Shown piece after piece: positions 24,777-30,872 of a DNA stretch of 47,750 nt; position 1 is the first letter of the stretch; every line of letters begins with the position of its first letter. The translations under genes were made by a program, and so were the position numbers. A model generated the notes under the pieces. The model did no database searches, was not told the DNA's origin, and worked only from the letters and a program-made list of their open reading frames with translations. The DNA is from a virus. The stretch is from the IMG/VR virus record IMGVR_UViG_3300026295_000001, positions 1 to 47,750 of that record; one strand, 5' to 3'.

Positions 24777-24973
24777 TGAGTCGCGCGGTCTTCATCCCGG
24801 CGGGCGTTTCGCACCGCGGCGTCTGGTGGTTTGACTTCGCCACCGCAGAGATCGTACGGACGGCGGACGGCCAGCGCTGGCGCGTGGAGGACGTGACGCC
24901 GTTGAACGTGGAGGGCGCGGTGGACGTCGAGGCGGTGGACAGATGGGTTGCATCACAGGCGGGGCCCGCGTGA
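24776..24973 (+). CDS. Small hypothetical protein
   Basis: 65 aa with TGATG coupling. It is a beta-rich small domain (VFIPAGVSHRGVWWFDFAT, then TADGQRWRVEDVTPLNV) ending in a helix. Its stop forms the first of the clustered TGACCGG junction elements. Not recognised. Confidence 0.6.
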   Translation: MSRAVFIPAGVSHRGVWWFDFATAEIVRTADGQRWRVEDVTPLNVEGAVDVEAVDRWVASQAGPA

Positions 24974-24990
24974 CCGGCCCCACGGAGAGG
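24968..24990. repeat. Junction element copy 1 (GCGTGACCGGCCCC type)
   Basis: GCGTGACCGGCCCC followed by ACGGAGAGG. It lies exactly on a stop/start junction, the GTGA giving both the stop of one gene and the GTG start of the next. This is the most upstream member of the cluster and a shorter variant; related starts occur at 22464 (GTGACGGGGCC) and 9727 (CTGACCGGACC). Confidence 0.55.
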
Positions 24991-25188
24991 TTCTGGCGGG
25001 ACAGCGCGGCGGCGTGGGCGGCGAAGATTGTCGCCTGCGGTTTGCTTGTCCTGCTCGTGACGTGGCTACTGCACTTCGTGCTCGCATGGACGTGGCGCGC
25101 GCGTCTCGGGTTGACGCTCGGGATCGGCTTGGTGCTGGCAGGCATCTCGTTCGCGCGATTCGTCAGTGACGCGGATAGTTACCGGTGA
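24970..25188 (+). CDS. Small membrane protein, two segments
   Basis: 72 aa from GTG 24970 (VTGPTERFW start encoded by the junction repeat); ATG 24943 would add 9 residues. Two hydrophobic segments, IVACGLLVLLVTWLLHFVLA and LGLTLGIGLVLAGISFARF, are separated by a short basic loop. The early position argues against a holin. Superinfection exclusion or host-membrane interference are options without direct evidence. Confidence 0.6.
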   Translation: MTGPTERFWRDSAAAWAAKIVACGLLVLLVTWLLHFVLAWTWRARLGLTLGIGLVLAGISFARFVSDADSYR

Positions 25189-25766
25189 GTCCCGTGCCCG
25201 CCGCCGTACCCCCCGGAGAGCCTGACGAACATGACGAACCGCTCTACGATGAGCAGGCCGAAGCGGACAGCTTCGATGGGTTCTACAAAGCGGTGCAGGA
25301 GGAGGGCGCCAAGTGGCGAGTGCCGCGTACAACACGACTGTTCATTGCCGCGTGCCTGACAGCTCCACATCAGCGATTGTGGAGGCGACTTCGTGATGCC
25401 GGGAGACAGGCGAATGCGTGGGCGGCCGCATATCGCGAATTGTTGGTTGAGACCAGTCGAAGGAGTACCATGAGCGACAATCCGTCGGACGTGTTCGCGG
25501 GCTGGCAGGCGACGGAGTGGAAGCGCACGCAAGACTGTACCGTGGACGGGTGGCCGAGCGTGACGATTGGCTTGATGGTAAGCCCGTTCTACGACGGGGA
25601 GCGCTACGCGGTGCGCGACGGCCACGGCATGTGCTTGAGCACGTACGGGGAGTGGGAATATGAGCCGCAGCCATCGTCGCGGGACGCCGCGTTTTACGAG
25701 CGGTGCCGCTTTCGGAGTCTCGGCGCGGCGATGATTGCGGCGGAAACGGTGTTGAGGCCCGCGTGA
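25185..25766 (+). CDS. Hypothetical protein with a strong internal start
   Basis: 193 aa from GTG 25185. The N-terminal half has an acidic disordered start and a helical part (TTRLFIAACLTAPHQRLWRR). In the same frame, AGGAG precedes ATG 25470 at a 5-base gap, giving a 98-aa product that starts MSDNPSDVFAGW and forms a separate domain (GWPSVTIGLMVSPFYDGERY). Either two genes fused when a stop was lost, or one gene makes a full-length and a short product. Neither half is recognised. Confidence 0.65.
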   Translation: MSPVPAAVPPGEPDEHDEPLYDEQAEADSFDGFYKAVQEEGAKWRVPRTTRLFIAACLTAPHQRLWRRLRDAGRQANAWAAAYRELLVETSRRSTMSDNPSDVFAGWQATEWKRTQDCTVDGWPSVTIGLMVSPFYDGERYAVRDGHGMCLSTYGEWEYEPQPSSRDAAFYERCRFRSLGAAMIAAETVLRPA

Positions 25767-25788
25767 CCGGCCCCCCAGCGGAGACCCG
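25761..25788. repeat. Junction element copy 2
   Basis: 28 bases identical to 26117-26144: GCGTGACCGG, six C, AGCGGAGACCCG. It lies on the stop/start junction of two genes. The embedded GGAG could act as a ribosome binding site for a later start, but here the longest frame begins at its own GTG (25763). Confidence 0.8.
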
Positions 25789-26122
25789 ACCGCCTGCCGG
25801 CCCAGAGACGACGCAGGGCGCGGATGTCGGCCCCGTGGTGCCCGCGCCGTGGCAAGTGGAACGGGTCGGGGCGGCCTGGCGCGCCGTCTATGATCGAGCG
25901 CATGACGTGACTGCCGCCTGGCTAATGACGGAACACGCAACGCCGGGGCTGACCGAAAAGCTGCAGGCGTTGAGCGTGGCGCTGATGACGCTCGATCAGC
26001 GGCGGCTGGCGACGTTCGCGCCGAGCGAGGGCGATACGTTCACCTGGAAAGCGCGCGCCGAACACGCTGAGGCGGCGTTGGCGGAACTGCGTGCCCGATT
26101 GAACGAACTGGGGGTCGCGTGA
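25763..26122 (+). CDS. Hypothetical helical protein with repeat-encoded N-terminus
   Basis: 119 aa from GTG 25763. The first 25 residues come from the junction element and a Pro-rich linker (VTGPPAETRPPAGPETT). The remainder is helical (AAWRAVYDRAHDVTAAWLM and HAEAALAELRARLNELG). A shorter start after the element is possible. It ends in the next identical element. Not recognised. Confidence 0.58.
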   Translation: MTGPPAETRPPAGPETTQGADVGPVVPAPWQVERVGAAWRAVYDRAHDVTAAWLMTEHATPGLTEKLQALSVALMTLDQRRLATFAPSEGDTFTWKARAEHAEAALAELRARLNELGVA

Positions 26123-26144
26123 CCGGCCCCCCAGCGGAGACCCG
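26117..26144. repeat. Junction element copy 3
   Basis: Identical over 28 bases to 25761-25788. Here its GGAG stands 8 bases before GTG 26148, a convincing start, so this copy seems to serve as the translation initiation region of the next gene. Confidence 0.8.
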
Positions 26145-26147
26145 GCC

Positions 26148-26531
26148 GTGAGCCGTAGCGGGTTCACGTGGGAAGCGTTCCAGACGCGCGTGATCGACGA
26201 CGGGATCGCGGCGGCGGTCGCCGACTACACGGGCGACACGGAGCATCGGCGCCAGATGCGCGAGGGCGCGGTGGCGGGCTTCGAGGCGTGCCGACTGAAA
26301 ACGCCCGCCGAGCTGGCGCTCCTGCTACGCGCTGCGCGCGAGCGAGAGCGTGATGCGATGTTCCGCGACGCCCCGGATACGTGGTGGCACAAATGTTACG
26401 CGGGCGAGGTCGAATGGGTCTGCAACTGTCTGTCGGCGGTGCTGCAGCAGCACGGCCTGCCGATCATTGTGACGCCGACGATGCGCGGCACGTTCAAGGC
26501 GGCCGAGATTCTCGGCGTGAGCGCGGCGTGA
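26148..26531 (+). CDS. Hypothetical protein
   Basis: 127 aa from GTG 26148, placed by the GGAG of the junction element. It is helical and acidic in the first half (EAFQTRVIDDGIAAAVADYT). Three Cys are spread over the rest (FEACRLKT, KCYAGEVEWVCNCL). The ending TPTMRGTFKAAEILGVSAA is helical. Not recognised. Confidence 0.62.
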   Translation: MSRSGFTWEAFQTRVIDDGIAAAVADYTGDTEHRRQMREGAVAGFEACRLKTPAELALLLRAARERERDAMFRDAPDTWWHKCYAGEVEWVCNCLSAVLQQHGLPIIVTPTMRGTFKAAEILGVSAA

Positions 26532-26549
26532 CCGGCCCCCGGGGCCCCC
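26526..26549. repeat. Junction element copy 4, with GC palindrome
   Basis: The 24 bases are identical to the start of the 26961 copy. The part GGCCCCCGGGGCC is an inverted repeat with a 1-base centre and would form a very stable short hairpin. It lies on a stop/start junction (GTGA). Confidence 0.8.
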
Positions 26550-26737
26550 AAAAGGGGACGTCCGATGCACAGCTACGGCCGCGCCGCTGTCGCAATCGCG
26601 CGCCACATGAGACACATGCGTGGCGGGGGCTGAACACGCGGGGCGCCGATTACGATTGCCCCGGCGTCGCGCCGGTCGCACAGGTTATCGACTTGATGGC
26701 GGCGCTCAAAGCAGCGCTCGCGAAGGGGAAATCGTGA
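26528..26737 (+). CDS. Doubtful small gene with VTGPRGP start
   Basis: 69 aa from GTG 26528, beginning VTGPRGPQKGTSD and ending in a good helix (VAQVIDLMAALKAALAKGKS). The middle is Arg-rich and poor. In another frame ATG 26564, 7 bases after AGGGGACG, opens MHSYGRAAVAIARHM but stops after 22 codons. The two halves look as if a frameshift separated them. Confidence 0.4.
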   Translation: MTGPRGPQKGTSDAQLRPRRCRNRAPHETHAWRGLNTRGADYDCPGVAPVAQVIDLMAALKAALAKGKS

Positions 26738-26760
26738 CCGTGACCGGCCCCCCGCAAGGA
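26738..26760. repeat. Junction element copy 5
   Basis: CGTGACCGG, six C, then GCAAGGAG. The AAGGAG lies 6 bases before ATG 26767, a textbook ribosome binding site. This copy shows most clearly that the element can act as an initiation region. Confidence 0.7.
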
Positions 26761-26766
26761 GACAGG

Positions 26767-26955
26767 ATGACTGACGACGCTGGTCTCACGGTGCGCTGGC
26801 AGGAGGCGAGTTTTGATGACGTGGCGGCCTTTTGGGCGAAGCAATACCACGCGCCGATTGAGCACTACGAATGGTTTCTCGACGTGGCCAAGGGCAAGAT
26901 GATTTTTAAGCTCTACGTGCGCGAGCAGTTTCCGGCGCCCCGGGTTGTTCCGTGA
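26767..26955 (+). CDS. Small hypothetical protein
   Basis: 62 aa from ATG 26767 with AAGGAG upstream. Acidic and aromatic (SFDDVAAFWAKQYHAPIEHY, then YEWFLDVAKGKMIFKLYV). No recognised family. Coupled by proximity to the next junction element. Confidence 0.62.
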   Translation: MTDDAGLTVRWQEASFDDVAAFWAKQYHAPIEHYEWFLDVAKGKMIFKLYVREQFPAPRVVP

Positions 26956-26960
26956 GGGGT

Positions 26961-26990
26961 GCGTGACCGGCCCCCGGGGCCCCCACCAGG
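26961..26990. repeat. Junction element copy 6, with GC palindrome
   Basis: Shares its first 24 bases with 26526-26549 and its last 22 with 27235-27256, so it links both forms of the element. It carries GGCCCCCGGGGCC and the downstream ACCAGG. Confidence 0.82.
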
Positions 26991-27229
26991 AGCCGAAGTG
27001 GATTCGCTTCGATTCCACCGGGGCGAGCGACAGTGGCAAGACGGAGACGTGGCGCGTGTCCACGCTGGACGGGACGCCGCTGGGACGCGTCGCGTGGTTC
27101 GGCCGCTGGCGGCGCTATGCGTTCTTTCCGTTCGACGCCACCGTGTTTGAGCCGCAGTGCTTGCGCGATCTCGCGGCATTCTGTGAAGAGCGGACGATGG
27201 CGCATCGGCGCGCGAAGGTGACTGCATGA
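26963..27229 (+). CDS. Conserved phage hypothetical protein, repeat-encoded N-terminus
   Basis: 88 aa from GTG 26963, preceded by GAGGGG at 3 bases. The first 9 residues (VTGPRGPHQ) come from the junction element. The rest (ETWRVSTLDGTPLGRVAWFG, then RWRRYAFFPFDATVFEPQCL and LRDLAAFCEE) matches in pattern a small protein found in many phages of unknown function. Removing the repeat-encoded start leaves the recognisable family, so the element seems to have been added to an older gene. Confidence 0.7.
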   Translation: MTGPRGPHQEPKWIRFDSTGASDSGKTETWRVSTLDGTPLGRVAWFGRWRRYAFFPFDATVFEPQCLRDLAAFCEERTMAHRRAKVTA

Positions 27230-27429
27230 GTGCGGGCCCCCGGGGCCCCCACCAGGGGTACGATGCCCGGATCACCGACTGGTGTTACGGCATCACGGGT
27301 GGCGTGCGGATTGATTGTGCGTGCGGGTACGTCGTGCTCCCGCACCGGGATGTGGACCATGAGACCGTCGTGGCGTATCACAATCGGACGGGCAAATGGC
27401 CTGGAGATTCCCATGGGCCCCACGCCTAA
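27226..27429 (+). CDS. Small Cys-containing protein, repeat-encoded N-terminus
   Basis: 67 aa, ATGA overlap. Begins MSAGPRGPHQG, again translated from the GC element. It continues with YGITGGVRIDCACGYVVLPH and HETVVAYHNRTGKW. C-x-C plus His residues could bind zinc. Not recognised. Confidence 0.62.
   Translation: MSAGPRGPHQGYDARITDWCYGITGGVRIDCACGYVVLPHRDVDHETVVAYHNRTGKWPGDSHGPHA
27235..27256. repeat. Junction element copy 7, with GC palindrome
   Basis: 22 bases identical to 26969-26990. The leading GTGACC of other copies is replaced by GTGC. It lies 9 bases inside the 27226 gene and is translated as GPRGPHQ. Confidence 0.8.
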
Positions 27430-27733
27430 CGATACGGCGGCGCCCTGTCTGGCCTGCGGTGGCGCGGGTGGAACGGTCGGCTATGCGTGTCCTGGATTCC
27501 GTCGCGTCGAAATGCCGTGCGCGCCATGCGGCGGCTCGGGGCGGGCGCCGCCGTGGCAGGCCGAAGCGGTTGAGCGGGGCAAGGTGTTGCGGGCGGATCG
27601 TCTCGCGCGCCGCGTCACGCTGCGCGAAGAAGCGCGTCAGCTCGGCATCAGCGTCGTGGCGCTTTCGCAGGCGGAGCTCGGGCATGCGCCGGTCTCATCA
27701 TGGCCGCAGGCGCTCGCCGTGAGACTCCTGTGA
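27413..27733 (+). CDS. DnaJ-type zinc finger plus HTH protein
   Basis: 106 aa from ATG 27413, with GGAG 6 bases upstream. The N-terminus has two C-x2-C-G-G-x-G repeats (CLACGGAGG and CAPCGGSG), the DnaJ central zinc-finger pattern. The C-terminus (TLREEARQLGISVVALSQAE) reads as an XRE-type helix-turn-helix. A zinc finger with HTH suggests a small transcriptional regulator. Confidence 0.72.
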   Translation: MGPTPNDTAAPCLACGGAGGTVGYACPGFRRVEMPCAPCGGSGRAPPWQAEAVERGKVLRADRLARRVTLREEARQLGISVVALSQAELGHAPVSSWPQALAVRLL

Positions 27734-27737
27734 CGGC

Positions 27738-27755
27738 GGGCCCCCGGGGCCCCAC
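27738..27755. repeat. Junction element copy 8, with GC palindrome
   Basis: GGGCCCCCGGGGCCCCAC, flanked by GGCGG on both sides. It lies in the 31-base space between the regulator at 27413 and the RusA gene (GTG 27765). It is the last copy of the cluster. Confidence 0.75.
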
Positions 27756-27764
27756 GGCGGGCCC

Positions 27765-28223
27765 GTGACGTACGCCATTGGTGTCAGCGGGATCCCGCGG
27801 ACCAAGAAGACCTCCAACCAGGGCGTCGTCATCCCCGGCAAAGCTGGCAAGAAGCCGCGCGCGATCATGTTCCCTGCGGCCGAGTGGAGAGAGTGGGTCA
27901 AGGTCGCCCACATCTTCATCAACGGTGTGACGCTCGTCGCCGTCAAGAAAAGCACGCCCCGGCTGGTGCCGCTGGCGAGCGAGCCGCAGCTCTGGACGTC
28001 GCTCGAGGTGCCGATGAACTGCGCCGCGACGTTCTACCTCGGGAACCGCCAGCACGGGGACCTCCTCGGCTACCTCCAGGGATTGGCCGACCTCCTGGCC
28101 GAGCGCCAGGTCATCGCGAACGACCGCTACCTCGCCCGCTTCGATGCCTGCCGCCTGGTGCACGACGGGAGCACGCCGCGCGTCGAGCTCCTGCTCTCGC
28201 CGTTGCCGCTTGAGCTCGAGTAA
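27765..28223 (+). CDS. rusA: RusA-family Holliday junction resolvase
   Basis: 152 aa from GTG 27765. It has the RusA opening (YAIGVSGIPRTKKTSNQG), a beta-rich middle, then NRQHGDLLGYLQGLADLLAE and IANDRYLARFDACRLV. The aspartates of HGDLL, GLADLL and NDRYL match the metal-binding set of RusA. It would resolve recombination intermediates made by the exonuclease/RecT pair before packaging. The His before the first Asp varies from the common D-x-D-N. Confidence 0.82.
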   Translation: MTYAIGVSGIPRTKKTSNQGVVIPGKAGKKPRAIMFPAAEWREWVKVAHIFINGVTLVAVKKSTPRLVPLASEPQLWTSLEVPMNCAATFYLGNRQHGDLLGYLQGLADLLAERQVIANDRYLARFDACRLVHDGSTPRVELLLSPLPLELE

Positions 28224-28306
28224 TGGGTGCGCGGGCCGTTCTCGTCGAGGTGGCGACCAAGCACGCGGACGAGAAGTACACGCGGATCGAGGAAGCGCGG
28301 GCGTGA
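28223..28306 (+). CDS. Short ORF coupled to rusA
   Basis: 27 aa, TAATG coupled to the rusA stop and GTGA overlapping the next gene. The peptide (VLVEVATKHADEKYTRIEEA) is an ordinary acidic helix with high third-position GC. Its only support is coupling on both sides. Confidence 0.4.
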   Translation: MGARAVLVEVATKHADEKYTRIEEARA

Positions 28307-28608
28307 TCGCGACCGACAGGCCGAGCACCGTCGTCGCGTTGCGCGCGGTGCCTGGCCCCTTCCACGGGTCGCAGCCACCACCGCCGGCGGACGCCTACCA
28401 GCGCGTCCAGCGCGCACTCGACGGGCTTCGCGTGCGCGTCCTGTTGCCGGCGCAGCCAGCGAGCAGCGACCACTGGGTGTGTGGCACGGCGTACCAGTGG
28501 GAGATTCATCCGGACGATCTCCCCGCTATCGTTTTCGCCGCGGGGATCTCGTGGTTCGCGTTGGGGAGGCGGGCGATGGTGTGCGAGCATCAAATCGACG
28601 TGGATTGA
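28303..28608 (+). CDS. Hypothetical protein
   Basis: 101 aa from GTG 28303. Residues about 15-30 are Pro-rich (VPGPFHGSQPPPP). The rest is mixed (AYQRVQRALDGLRVRVLL and WVCGTAYQWEIHPDD). Two Cys and an ending CEHQIDVD. It is the last gene before the promoter gap at 28609. Not recognised. Confidence 0.6.
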   Translation: MIATDRPSTVVALRAVPGPFHGSQPPPPADAYQRVQRALDGLRVRVLLPAQPASSDHWVCGTAYQWEIHPDDLPAIVFAAGISWFALGRRAMVCEHQIDVD

Positions 28609-28633
28609 GCCGCCGGTCTCGCATATTTCGACC

Positions 28634-28675
28634 TAGTAAACCCTACTTGACAGCTAGTAAACTGCCTGCTACCTT
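28634..28675 (+). promoter_or_regulatory. Promoter region with two AGTAAAC elements 21 bp apart
   Basis: CTAGTAAACC (28633-28642) and CTAGTAAACT (28654-28663) repeat at 21 bp, two helical turns, on the same face. TTGACA (28647-28652) lies between them and is followed at 17 bp by TACCTT (28670-28675), a sigma70-like pair. The element could therefore be an operator around this promoter or, by analogy with the 17500 and 33612 sites, TAAACT itself the -10. Confidence 0.6.
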
Positions 28676-28705
28676 CACGCCGTCCCTTACCGTGGAGTGA
28701 TTGCT

Positions 28706-29332
28706 ATGGGTGAGTACGCCCGCCGCCGCGCCGATGGCGTCGAGGTCAAAATCGGCACGTGCGAAAGCATGTATTACCTCCGGTTCGCGCAGTGCCACGC
28801 CGTGCAGCATCTCTCCGGCAACGTCAATCCGTCGAGCGACGATGCCTACAGCCTGCGCTTTCGCTTCCCCTGGCCCGACGAGGACAGCGTGGCGCCCGGC
28901 GAGTTCGAGCCGTACGACCGGGCGGTGTGCGTGTCGGGCGGGAAGGTGCCCGGCGATGTAGACCACGGCATCGTTCAGTTCGTCGCGCACGCGGGCTACA
29001 ACGTGTGCCTCCCGTGCCCGGAAGGCCCGAGCGATCACGGGCTCGTGATTCACCGCAACGGCTTCCGCGGCGCGGTGCTGCTGGAGTCCCAGAAGTACCT
29101 CCGCGATGGGCGGCTCGTGCCGGTGTGCCGTTGCGGCGGCTGTGGGGCGCTGTGGCGCGTCGAGGAGCCGGCCGACATCGAGGCGTTGGCGCTGGCGTTC
29201 CGCGTCGAGGGTGATAGCCGCGAGCGCCTGGGCCGAGCGAACGGCACGGGGGCGGCGGACCGGCGCTGGTTTGACGAGATCGCCGACCGCATCCTCCAGG
29301 GCGCGCGGATCGCGCAGGAGGTGGGCACGTGA
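28706..29332 (+). CDS. Conserved hypothetical protein with Cys-rich motif
   Basis: 208 aa from ATG 28706 with GGAG 8 bases upstream; GTG 28697 is in frame. Start YARRRADGVEVKIGTCESMY is a pattern I recall from bacterial and phage proteins without function. A central part ends in GYNVCLPCPEG and a Cys cluster CRCGGCGALWR lies at about residue 146. It is the first gene after its own promoter. Confidence 0.68.
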   Translation: MGEYARRRADGVEVKIGTCESMYYLRFAQCHAVQHLSGNVNPSSDDAYSLRFRFPWPDEDSVAPGEFEPYDRAVCVSGGKVPGDVDHGIVQFVAHAGYNVCLPCPEGPSDHGLVIHRNGFRGAVLLESQKYLRDGRLVPVCRCGGCGALWRVEEPADIEALALAFRVEGDSRERLGRANGTGAADRRWFDEIADRILQGARIAQEVGT

Positions 29333-29535
29333 GCGGCGCGCGGAAGGTCCCGAGCGCGCCGTTACGCTGCACCGAGGCGCTCCCGCCCGGCTACTTCGTG
29401 GACGTGTGCGCGTGCACCCACTTGCGCTCAAAGCACGCCGACCGGTTCGCGCCTGGGCACGGCCAGTGTCTGCAGGCGGGGTGCCGCTGTGAGCAATTCA
29501 CGTGGGTGGGGCGCCTGGAGCGAGCGCCGAGTTAG
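29329..29535 (+). CDS. Small zinc-finger-like protein
   Basis: 68 aa from GTG 29329 (GTGA). VCACTHLRSKHADRF and GQCLQAGCRCEQFTW give an array of Cys and His fitting one or two zinc sites, a layout common in small phage proteins. Function not known. Confidence 0.65.
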   Translation: MSGARKVPSAPLRCTEALPPGYFVDVCACTHLRSKHADRFAPGHGQCLQAGCRCEQFTWVGRLERAPS

Positions 29536-29728
29536 CTGCGGCAGGTCTCTTGCGCCGTCCAGGGCTCGCCAGTATCGTGGCGGGCCCTTCGCGCGTTCGT
29601 GAGACGCGTGCCCAGGGCGCCGGGTACCGACTGACCACACCCGCCGCGTTCTTGCCCCTGGGGTCGAGGCGCGAGCGCTCACGGTGGCAGCACGGGCCCG
29701 GTCACCCTTCACCCCAGGAAGGTTGCGC
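29536..29728. other. 193-base gap with no supported gene
   Basis: No open frame with start, ribosome binding site and coding character is visible. GC-rich short inverted stretches occur (GGCGGGCCC near 29580 and GGGCCCGG near 29696) but no clear promoter or terminator. AGGAAGG near its right end is the ribosome binding site of the 29729 gene. Confidence 0.5.
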
Positions 29729-30016
29729 ATGTGGCTCCAAGACTCGCACCCCCGATACCTCCAGCTATCTCCAGTCGGTCGTGAGTTCTACCGTGCCGCG
29801 CTGCTCCTGTCTGAGCGCCAAGGCCACCCTGGTCAGTTGATCGGCGACGAAGCGGGGCAGGTGCCTGTCGATCAGGCGACGTACATCGACGGGGCGCCTG
29901 AAGTGGTCGGATCGGGTCTGCTGCGGATACTGCGGGACAGCGCCAACGACGTGCTCGAACTCCCCGCCGTGCTCGACGGGCAACGCATCTGGGTTGCCGG
30001 CGGGAGGGTGCGCTGA
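29729..30016 (+). CDS. Small hypothetical protein upstream of the replication gene
   Basis: 95 aa from ATG 29729 with AGGAAGG 6 bases upstream. Helical start (LSPVGREFYRAALLLSERQG), acidic middle and beta end (LELPAVLDGQRIWVAGGRV). Its stop overlaps the replication gene's start (TGATG), suggesting paired expression. Not recognised. Confidence 0.66.
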   Translation: MWLQDSHPRYLQLSPVGREFYRAALLLSERQGHPGQLIGDEAGQVPVDQATYIDGAPEVVGSGLLRILRDSANDVLELPAVLDGQRIWVAGGRVR

Positions 30017-30786
30017 TGACCTGGGCGAAGTTCGCCGCCGAGATGCCCGAGCACCCCAAGTTCGTAGCCCTCGAACCCGCTACCAAATGGCTGTTCGTGG
30101 AGATCGTGTGCTACTGCAACCGCCAGCTCACCGATGGTTATATCACCGCCGCCCAGGTGCGCCGGCTCGATGTGGCGATGCAGGGTCCGCCAGATGCCAA
30201 GGGACGGCACCACGGCCACAGTAACGGCCACAGCAACGTCACGGCGAGGGTCGCTGCCCTACAGGGTGTCGGCCTATTGGAGGTTGTCAGTGCGCCTCAG
30301 CAGGGGGGTCAGCGAGGGATCAGTGGGGGGGTCAGTGAGGGATCAGTGCGGGAAGCAGTAACCGGGCCTAGTGGGCGCGCCGCCTACTACCACGTGCACG
30401 ACTTCAATAAGTACCAACCTACGCGGGCCGAAGTACTTAAGCAGCTCGCGGAGGGGAAGATTCGCGCCAAGCGTTCGCGCGAACGACGAGCGAACGGCGG
30501 CAACGTTCAGTCGAACGGGAAGCCCCGTTCGCATGATCCGGGCCGTTCCGTGCCGAAAGGCAAAGAAGTTACGACGCCCGAACGTGCGCCCGAACGCGCG
30601 GGCGCTCGCCCTTCGGGCGGCTCGCGCCCTACACCCATCGGCGACATCCCCTCCGCCCCCCTGAACGTCGCCAAGCTCCGCGAGCTCGCACGCGCTCAGG
30701 CACCACAGAACACTCAGCCCCCACTCCCCGAGCCGCCACCCGAGGACGACGACAACACCCAGCCCCCAGCCGGCGACCTCTGGTGA
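30016..30786 (+). CDS. Replisome-organiser/replication-initiation-like protein
   Basis: 256 aa. The N-terminal 110 residues (AKFAAEMPEHPKFVALEPAT, LFVEIVCYCNRQLTDGYI, RVAALQGVGLLEVV) look like a winged-helix unit as in phage replisome organisers. YYHVHDFNKYQPTRAEVLKQ followed by a basic RSRERRANGG is a hallmark sequence of that group. The C-terminal 90 residues are disordered and Pro-rich. It would bind the origin and recruit host helicase. The gene contains a phased hexamer array, as the lambda O gene contains the lambda origin. Confidence 0.65.
   Translation: MTWAKFAAEMPEHPKFVALEPATKWLFVEIVCYCNRQLTDGYITAAQVRRLDVAMQGPPDAKGRHHGHSNGHSNVTARVAALQGVGLLEVVSAPQQGGQRGISGGVSEGSVREAVTGPSGRAAYYHVHDFNKYQPTRAEVLKQLAEGKIRAKRSRERRANGGNVQSNGKPRSHDPGRSVPKGKEVTTPERAPERAGARPSGGSRPTPIGDIPSAPLNVAKLRELARAQAPQNTQPPLPEPPPEDDDNTQPPAGDLW
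30212..30235. repeat. 12-bp tandem repeat in the replication gene
   Basis: ACGGCCACAGTA at 30212 is followed directly by ACGGCCACAGCA at 30224. They encode GHSNGHSN. Together with the array at 30287 it forms a repeat-rich segment in the middle of the initiator gene. Confidence 0.7.
30287..30360. other. Candidate replication origin: helically phased TCAGYG array
   Basis: TCAGTG at 30287, TCAGCA at 30297, TCAGCG at 30309, TCAGTG at 30320, 30332 and 30343, and GCAGTA at 30355 are spaced 10, 12, 11, 12, 11 and 12 bases, one per helical turn. The central part is a 23-base tandem duplication. A relatively AT-richer patch follows (about 30398-30442). The array lies inside the initiation-protein gene. 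Origin function is inferred. Confidence 0.5.
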
Positions 30787-30872
30787 CGAGCACGCGCCGC
30801 GCGGGCGTGGGGCGGGGTGGCGCTGGGCCGAGGCTGGCGTCAGACGGCGGTGGCGCGTAGGTTCGGGTCAGG

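Noticed and set aside
24968-27755. CRISPR array
   Set aside because: Copies are unevenly spaced by whole genes, vary in length and sit on start codons; no spacer pattern.
30016-30786. Integrase or repressor functions near the replication gene
   Set aside because: No tyrosine or serine recombinase motifs, no repressor pair, and no attachment-site evidence beyond the odd tRNA-like element.
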